Made by a program: the position numbers and the translations under genes
From: an uncultured Christensenella sp.
GTDB taxonomy: Bacteria; Bacillota_A; Clostridia; Christensenellales; Borkfalkiaceae
NCBI GenBank assembly: GCA_910579295.1
Contig: CAJTTC010000004.1
Span: 62,001-126,000 of the forward strand
DNA: 64,000 nt
Reading direction: 5' to 3'
Shown: piece after piece, positions 58,940 to 64,000 of the stretch
Layout of the letters: every line of letters starts with the position of its first letter
How positions within the stretch are numbered: the stretch's first letter is position 1
Notes under the pieces: model-generated
The model's input: only the letters and a program-made list of their open reading frames with translations
Told to the model about the DNA's origin: nothing
The model's database searches: none

Positions 58940-60366
58940 AAAAATGTGGGATATTGATGCCTGTTTTCTCTTTGCCGAGTAAATATGGCATTGGAAGTTT
59001 CGGAAAGGAAGCATATAGATTTGTGGACTTTCTTGTTGAAGCAAATCAAAACTATTGGCAAGTACTTCCGCTTAATCCTACAACTTACGGCGATTCTCCA
59101 TATCAATCTCCGTCCGCATTTGCAGGAAATCCGTATTTTATCGACCTTGATATTTTAAAGTCAGACGGGCTTTTAACGGACGAAGAATGTACGGAACAAA
59201 TAACAAATAGTAGTAGTACAATTAATTACGATGCCTTATACAAAAAGCGTTATTCGGTATTGCGTAAAGCCTTTTCTCGGTTTATAAAAGATAAAAGCTA
59301 TTATTGTTTTTTGGATAATAACTCAGAATGGTTGACACAGTATTCAGAGTTTATGAGCCATAAGTTATTAAATGACGGTAAGGCTTGGAACGAGTGGACT
59401 GAATTTGAAAAAAGACAAGAGGAAGTTAGCTTTTGGTGTTTTCTGCAATATGAATTCTTTAAGCAATGGAAAGAGCTAAAATGTTATGCTAACAATAAGG
59501 GCGTAGAAATAATAGGCGATTTGCCTATTTATGTCGCATACGATAGCGCAGATGTATTTAATAATCATAAGTATTTTCAACTTGATAAATGTGGTAATCC
59601 TACGTCAGTAGCAGGAGTACCGCCCGATGAGTATTGTGATGACGGACAGCTTTGGGGAAATCCTTTGTATAATTGGGCGTTGATGCAGGAAGAAAAATTT
59701 GCTTGGTGGATTAAACGATTTAATGCGGCATTTGAACTCTATAATATTGTCCGTATAGACCATTTTAGGGGATTTGCCGGATATTACAGTATTCCTTACG
59801 GAGAGGAAACTGCCCGTAACGGCAAATGGTTTGAAGCGCCGGGAAAAGAGCTGTTTCGTACAATAAAAGAGCATTTTCCTAATGCAAAAATTATTGCGGA
59901 AGATTTAGGTTTTCTTGATGAGAGCGTAACAGATTTACTCAATGAAACGGGTTTTCCGGGTATGAAGATAGCGCAATTCGGATTTTATGAAAGTAATAGT
60001 ATTTACAACCCGAAAAACTATATAAATAACTGTGTTGCCTACACAGGTACTCACGATAACCCGACAACAATAGAGTGGCTAAAAAGTATAACAAAGAAAG
60101 ACAAAAGATTTTTTAGAAAGTGCGTTAATAAAAAGTTGTTGGAAAATGACTGTGATGCGCTTATCAGAAGTCTTTTCCAAAGTAACGCCGATACGGTTAT
60201 TATACCGATTCAAGATTATTTACATTTAGATAAAGATAGCAGAATTAATACACCGTCAACACTCGGCAATAATTGGTGTTGGGTGTTATCGGAAGATTAT
60301 GCTAAATACAGTAGAAAAATAAAAAGTTTCAAAAATCCAAATGGAAATAATAGAGAAAAATACTAA
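58936..60366 (+). CDS. malQ: 4-alpha-glucanotransferase MalQ
   Basis: MalQ disproportionates short maltodextrins so that phosphorylase can use them. The 476-residue GH77 protein has LMPVFSLPSKYGIG at the start, QVLPLNPTTYGDSPYQSPSAFAGNPYFIDL, VAGVPPDEYCDDGQLWGNPLY, the nucleophile in IVRIDHFRGF, acid/base IIAEDLG, and THDNPTT. The ATG at 58936 overlaps the glgP TGA. It is the last enzyme of the starch module. Confidence 0.95.
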   Translation: MKKCGILMPVFSLPSKYGIGSFGKEAYRFVDFLVEANQNYWQVLPLNPTTYGDSPYQSPSAFAGNPYFIDLDILKSDGLLTDEECTEQITNSSSTINYDALYKKRYSVLRKAFSRFIKDKSYYCFLDNNSEWLTQYSEFMSHKLLNDGKAWNEWTEFEKRQEEVSFWCFLQYEFFKQWKELKCYANNKGVEIIGDLPIYVAYDSADVFNNHKYFQLDKCGNPTSVAGVPPDEYCDDGQLWGNPLYNWALMQEEKFAWWIKRFNAAFELYNIVRIDHFRGFAGYYSIPYGEETARNGKWFEAPGKELFRTIKEHFPNAKIIAEDLGFLDESVTDLLNETGFPGMKIAQFGFYESNSIYNPKNYINNCVAYTGTHDNPTTIEWLKSITKKDKRFFRKCVNKKLLENDCDALIRSLFQSNADTVIIPIQDYLHLDKDSRINTPSTLGNNWCWVLSEDYAKYSRKIKSFKNPNGNNREKY

Positions 60367-60446
60367 TAAGTTTAATACTAAATTTACTTTAATCGGAGGT
60401 GGAATAGAGTATATTTTTTTACGCTAATTAGTAAAAGGCGGCAATA

Positions 60447-60641
60447 ATGGAAAAATTCCAAAATACCGAAGCAAAGAAATCACATATTCGTTGTCCAAGA
60501 TGCGATAAAGAATTGATGCAAGTTGTCGCAGTAGATGATTGCTTAATGAAATGTTGTAAATGTAATAGTCGGTACATAATAAATGTGAAAAACGGAAGCG
60601 TATCCATTGTGCTTGTAAGTAAACAGAAAGAAGAAAATTGA
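60447..60641 (+). CDS. Com-like zinc-ribbon protein
   Basis: The 64-residue protein has two CxxC pairs (RCPRCDKEL and CCKCNSRY) forming a zinc ribbon like the Com translational regulator of Mu-like phages. Such small proteins are frequent on phages and conjugative elements. It is separated from malQ by 80 nt and ends in its own terminator. It marks the shift from starch cargo to element backbone. Confidence 0.65.
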   Translation: MEKFQNTEAKKSHIRCPRCDKELMQVVAVDDCLMKCCKCNSRYIINVKNGSVSIVLVSKQKEEN

Positions 60642-60669
60642 GAAGTTCCTTATAGGGACTTCTCTTTTG
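60640..60669 (+). terminator. Terminator of the zinc-ribbon gene
   Basis: GAGAAGTTCC pairs with GGGACTTCTC (one G-U pair), followed by TTTTGT. Confidence 0.82.
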
Positions 60670-60719
60670 TCATTTTTCTATGTTTTACGACAAAAAAATT
60701 AAAAATTCACGGTTATAAA

Positions 60720-60941
60720 TTTTATATAATGTGAATAAGCAATGTTGCGACTTGTGGAACGGCGCAATCATAACCCGTGAAAGACCGGATAGGGAGTGCG
60801 TGTACCAAAGATAAAATTATAATGTACAATAACAAATTAATATAATACTGCAATAGAATTGTAACCGCAAGTTTATCGTGTAAGAGTTCAGGCAGAGGTT
60901 AAGCCTAAAAGGGGCTTTTTCCTAATGCCTGAACTTTTTTT
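60720..60941 (+). promoter_or_regulatory. Non-coding, structured leader region upstream of the sigma-like gene
   Basis: About 220 nt without a credible frame. It contains TATAAT at about 60724, TTGCG/CGCAA and AACCCGTG...ACCGG-type short pairs, and ends in the hairpin AGTTCAGGCA/TGCCTGAACT (60885-60894 with 60926-60935), which encloses AAGCC/GGCTT and is followed by TTTTTT. It looks like an attenuated leader or small RNA; no known riboswitch class was recognised. Confidence 0.5.
60885..60941 (+). terminator. Attenuator-like terminator 1 before the sigma-like gene
   Basis: The 10-bp perfect outer stem AGTTCAGGCA/TGCCTGAACT has an inner hairpin and six T residues. It is directly followed by a second terminator. 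Confidence 0.75.
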
Positions 60942-60982
60942 ATGCCCTGATAACGTTTAACCAACGCTGTCGGGGCATTTTC
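60942..60982 (+). terminator. Attenuator-like terminator 2 before the sigma-like gene
   Basis: ATGCCCTGATAACG pairs with CGCTGTCGGGGCAT (G-U pairs and one mismatch), loop TTTAACCAA, followed by TTTTCT. It lies 54 nt before the start at 61036. Two stacked terminators suggest antitermination control. Confidence 0.7.
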
Positions 60983-61035
60983 TATAAGGCGAAATCCGCC
61001 GATAGCGATTTAAAAAATCGAAATCGGAGGATTTT

Positions 61036-61488
61036 ATGAAAAAATTTAAAGTCAAAGTGATATTGAAAAACGGAGAACCAAAGATGTCTTATGTATACTT
61101 GGAAGATAAGGTGGCGGATATGCTTCTTCAAACGGGGGATAAGGAACTTCTACGTCAATATCTTCTTGAAGAATATAGGACAAGCAGGTTGGAGCGAACG
61201 GAAACCAGACGACACCAATCATTAGACGACGATATGGAAAATGGCATTGACTACGAAGATAAGCAAGGTAGGCAATTACCGTTTTCGTTTTCGGATATAG
61301 AAGATAATAGTCTTTTTGAAGCAATACAACAGCTTACTCCACGACAAAAGGAGATGCTTCATTTAGTTTACTTTGAAGATAAAACACAAGATGAAGTTGC
61401 TTCATATTACGGCGTATCAAAGAGCGCAATATCTCACGCAATGGAGCGAATTTATACAGCAATAAAAAAATACATAGAAAAAAATTAA
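61036..61488 (+). CDS. Sigma-70 region 4-type protein of conjugative elements
   Basis: The 150-residue protein has a variable N-terminus and a C-terminal sigma region 4 helix-turn-helix (about 95-148; LTPRQKEMLHLVYFEDKTQDEVASYYGVSKSAIS). It lacks region 2, so it is not a complete sigma factor. Proteins of this form are common in Tn916-like and other Firmicutes conjugative elements and act as transcription regulators. RBS CGGAGG. It follows two stacked terminators. Confidence 0.78.
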   Translation: MKKFKVKVILKNGEPKMSYVYLEDKVADMLLQTGDKELLRQYLLEEYRTSRLERTETRRHQSLDDDMENGIDYEDKQGRQLPFSFSDIEDNSLFEAIQQLTPRQKEMLHLVYFEDKTQDEVASYYGVSKSAISHAMERIYTAIKKYIEKN

Positions 61489-61576
61489 AAAATTTTTATC
61501 AGACCGTCAACTTTTGCCGTTTCCTGTGGCTTTAAAGTGAAGGGGTTTATGTCTTTAAGCCTTAAAGGAGTAGAAA

Positions 61577-61900
61577 ATGGCGAACTATGAAATACAGAAT
61601 TTTATTGAGAAATTTTTATATCCGAGAGGATATTCATTAAAAAAGCGTGAATTAAAAAAATGGATATATGACAACGGATATTCTCAACCGATAATTGCAT
61701 ATTATCTTGACCTTGAACCCGAAGTATTCAAGCGTATGCTGCGTGAACACGAAGAATTTAACCGTAAACAAATTGAATTGCTTGTTGAACTTATGAAAGC
61801 GGAAGCGGCTTTTGAAGTGATATTTTTTCCGACCAATAAAATGAGAAAAGATGTTTGGTGGAAAGTGTTTGGAATGTATAAGGAGGAAAAAAATGAGTGA
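61577..61900 (+). CDS. Uncharacterised small element protein
   Basis: The 107-residue, highly charged helical protein is rich in Lys, Glu and aromatic residues (ELKKWIYDNGYSQPIIAYYLD), with no signal peptide. Its first half could include a degenerate helix-turn-helix (YSQPIIAYYLDLEPEVFKRM). AAAGGAG precedes the ATG. Its end overlaps the start of the following giant gene by 8 nt. Typical of conjugative-element accessory genes, with function unknown. Confidence 0.55.
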   Translation: MANYEIQNFIEKFLYPRGYSLKKRELKKWIYDNGYSQPIIAYYLDLEPEVFKRMLREHEEFNRKQIELLVELMKAEAAFEVIFFPTNKMRKDVWWKVFGMYKEEKNE

Positions 61901-64000
61901 AATAAATAGGTTAAACACTCGCAATGCCGCAATATCAGCAATGTTATTGGATAGTGAGAATATAAAGAATTTTTATCGATTTATTGCTCAAAATCCACAC
62001 ATAAATTTGCATGATGCTTGTCAAATAGTAATCGAACGCCCTAATGCTACGGTGTGCTTTTCTTTTGACGAATGGGATGCAATGGGGCGTCGAATATCCA
62101 AAGGCAGAAAGGGCATTGCCTATTATGACTACGACGGTTATAAGCAATATGTTTTCGATGTGAACGACACTCACGGCGATAGACGATATTTGCGCCCCAT
62201 ATTACCAATGAAGCACTTGCTTGTTGGGTTGGACGAACTCAATATAACGAATTATGCCGATGACGAACGAAGCGATTACAGAAAAATTCATAAGGGCGTA
62301 CAACTTTATCTGAAAGAGCAGGGAGAGCTTACAGGGGACGATAAAAAAGACGGACTCAAGATAGAAGGTATAGCTTATATGCTGTATTGCAAGACGGGTT
62401 TTCCAAAAACTGCGGGTATTGCTTTTCACGGATTGCCGTATTCGTTTAAAGAAAATACAGACTTTGTAAAAGATTTATATATCTTAACAGACACCATTGT
62501 TGAAGAAATAGAAAATGCTTATCAGAGCCGACAACAACAACCGGTAAAAGTCATAGACGATATAAATGAAGAAACTATATCGGACGAACCTACTGTATCA
62601 AAACCGCTTATCGAACAGGTAAGTGATTTAACTGAACAAATTGACGATTTAACCGAAAGCATACCTGTCGAACAGACGAAAGTACAACCCGAACAAGATG
62701 TAAAGTCCGTTGAACAAATGGACACAAGTAAACTTCCACCGTATTATCGGGAATATCTCAAACAAGAGCGCGAAAATCCGAACAGGATAATTGCGATTCG
62801 TGTGGGCGATTTTTACGAGTTTATGAATGAAAGTGCGAAAACCATATCGCAGGAATTGGATTTAACGCTTACGGGCAGAGATGTGGGGCTTCCTGAACGT
62901 GTACCTATGTGCGGTGTGCCGTTTCACGCTACGGAAAAGTATTTTAATAAGATACTTGCAAATCACGAGCTTGTTGTTATTGAAGATTACACAAAAAAAT
63001 CTATTAATATTTTTCCGTCCGAAGAAGAAAAACAAGACGAGAGAGATAAGCCTGAACTTATCGAAATTGAGGACAACGAACCTAACCCTTTTGACAGCGA
63101 AGAAAATGACTTTATAGACGACGGTTATTCAGAAGAGGACGAACAGGACTCAAGCGAAGAAACGTCAAGGGATGAGGACGAGCTTGCCGAGCTTGAAGAA
63201 CTGATAGGAGAAGAACAACAAGTCGATAAAAGTAAAAAGGTAAAACGACCTGCCGAATCCACAAAGAAAAAAGAGAACGGAATTAAAGACAGAAAGCGTA
63301 AAGAAAAGCCGCAACCTACGCTGTTAGATTTAGCTAACCCCAGCCAAAAAAAATCTCGGTTGGAACAAATCATTGAAGAAGAATTAAAACGTGGCAGTAG
63401 TTTTCAAGACGGTAAATTCCGAATTTTCGATAAGTATAACGAAAATCCAACGGTAAAGACATTTGTGGAATTTCTGAAAAAAGAATACGGTTGGGGCGGA
63501 CATAGCGGTTGGGGTGGAATTTGTCAAGAGCATAGCCCGAAAGGTTTAAAAATTTATCTGCTTGGCAAACAAGGCGAAGAACTTGAAAATACCTTTTTGA
63601 AATGGCCCGAAGTCGCAAATCGTATTGCCGACCTTATAGACGATGACAATTATCTTACCGAACAGGATAAGAAGAAGTACATTGAATATAGAGTAGAACA
63701 GAACAGGCTTAAAGAAAAAGCGGCGGAAGAACAACGCCAAAAGAATAATCTTGTAAAAAGTGTAATTGTATCCGCATCAGATGAGCGCAAACAACGCATT
63801 TTGGACGAATACGCCAAAACAACGCAGATAACAGAATTCGGGAAATTTCTGTTTGCGGAATACGGCACAAATACCGAATCGACAGACGATTATCGGGTGC
63901 AGTACGATGCAATGGGCGTATGGTTCACTAAATACGACACAAAGGGCAATACGGCATTTAAAGTAACTCTTTCATGGAATGAGTTTGCGGAAAAGGTATG
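61893..64000 (+). CDS. Very large element protein with ArdC-N and MutS-I-like domains (partial)
   Basis: The frame is open from the ATG at 61893, behind AAGGAGG, to the window edge (702 codons, no stop). Residues about 1-90 resemble the ArdC N-terminal ssDNA-binding domain (FDEWDAMGRRISKGRKGIAY, then VFDVNDT). A MutS domain-I-like segment lies near 285-365 (IIAIRVGDFYEFMNESAKTI, VPMCGVPFHATEKYF). A long acidic linker follows, then repeated modules (FVEFLKKEYGWGGHSGWGG; later FGKFLFAEYGTNT). Such proteins in Firmicutes conjugative elements usually continue into helicase and DNA-methylase domains. The C-terminal part is outside the window. Confidence 0.7.
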   Translation, partial: MSEINRLNTRNAAISAMLLDSENIKNFYRFIAQNPHINLHDACQIVIERPNATVCFSFDEWDAMGRRISKGRKGIAYYDYDGYKQYVFDVNDTHGDRRYLRPILPMKHLLVGLDELNITNYADDERSDYRKIHKGVQLYLKEQGELTGDDKKDGLKIEGIAYMLYCKTGFPKTAGIAFHGLPYSFKENTDFVKDLYILTDTIVEEIENAYQSRQQQPVKVIDDINEETISDEPTVSKPLIEQVSDLTEQIDDLTESIPVEQTKVQPEQDVKSVEQMDTSKLPPYYREYLKQERENPNRIIAIRVGDFYEFMNESAKTISQELDLTLTGRDVGLPERVPMCGVPFHATEKYFNKILANHELVVIEDYTKKSINIFPSEEEKQDERDKPELIEIEDNEPNPFDSEENDFIDDGYSEEDEQDSSEETSRDEDELAELEELIGEEQQVDKSKKVKRPAESTKKKENGIKDRKRKEKPQPTLLDLANPSQKKSRLEQIIEEELKRGSSFQDGKFRIFDKYNENPTVKTFVEFLKKEYGWGGHSGWGGICQEHSPKGLKIYLLGKQGEELENTFLKWPEVANRIADLIDDDNYLTEQDKKKYIEYRVEQNRLKEKAAEEQRQKNNLVKSVIVSASDERKQRILDEYAKTTQITEFGKFLFAEYGTNTESTDDYRVQYDAMGVWFTKYDTKGNTAFKVTLSWNEFAEKV

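Larger units (their letters stand above)
37217..64000. mobile_element. Integrated element inserted in sigG (left end; right end outside window)
   Basis: From the sigG break at about 37205-37250 to the window end, base composition falls sharply and codon use shifts to A/T-ending codons. The gene content is accessory: XRE regulators, SLOG, toxin-like cassette, starch catabolism cargo, Com-like zinc ribbon, sigma-region-4 protein, ArdC-N/MutS-I mega-protein. The last three are typical of Firmicutes integrative conjugative elements. No integrase is visible in the 26.8 kb seen, so it should lie further right. An assembly join between unrelated contigs would give the same picture. Confidence 0.75.

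Noticed and set aside
60720..60880. Conjugative origin of transfer
   Set aside because: The region is non-coding and structured and lies in the backbone, but I could not match a relaxase nick motif and no relaxase gene is in view.

Overview
The window looks like chromosome of an anaerobic, endospore-forming Clostridia-type Firmicute, probably an uncultured gut lineage. Evidence is a one-chain pyruvate:ferredoxin oxidoreductase, the spoIIGA-sigE-sigG sporulation cluster, spoVT, spoVB, CotF-type coat proteins, a PdaB-like deacetylase and many TTGACA-N17-TATAAT promoters with GGAGG ribosome sites. No species call is possible from sequence alone.

Layout. 1-2000: tRNA-Ala and tRNA-Val, a duplicated tRNA trailer around a 2H-phosphoesterase-like gene, an autoregulated-looking XRE gene and the 3' stump of an IS3-family transposase. 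2066-36860: GC-rich core genome. It holds nifJ, an ECF transporter energy module (fused EcfA-EcfA plus EcfT) with truA, mnmE, a lysine-riboswitch-controlled asd-dapA-dapB operon, a methyltransferase-hslO-TPR-repeat operon, coat genes, pdaB, ssb, a MATE pump, leuA, lgt, spoVT-spoVB-mazG-dus, then spoIIGA-sigE. One AT-rich patch at 23.7-24.9 kb (a MITE-like repeat plus a divergent XRE/SLOG pair) interrupts it.

36926-64000: sigG begins normally but its reading matches SigG for only about 97 residues, then the DNA turns abruptly AT-rich and stays so to the window end. The best reading is an integrated element of more than 26.8 kb inserted in sigG, with the rest of sigG beyond the window, reminiscent of the skin element in sigK. 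An assembly chimera is the main alternative.

The element carries, in order: an HNH-associated-repeat protein, a candidate structured small RNA, a second divergent XRE/SLOG pair, other small regulators, and a starch/cyclodextrin module. That module has a secreted CGTase-like amylase, a starch-binding lipoprotein, a LacI-type repressor with two matching palindromic operators, a cyclomaltodextrinase-like enzyme, a MalEFGK-type importer, a glucan phosphorylase and MalQ. A trypsin-like protease/secreted toxin-like/possible immunity cassette is nested inside it. The right end has conjugative-element-type genes: a Com-like zinc ribbon, a sigma-region-4 protein behind tandem attenuator-like terminators, and the start of a very large ArdC-N/MutS-I-domain protein.

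The starch genes form a coherent pathway: extracellular cleavage or cyclisation of starch, capture at the surface, ABC import, intracellular ring opening, then phosphorolysis and disproportionation. They appear to travel as cargo of the sigG-inserted element.
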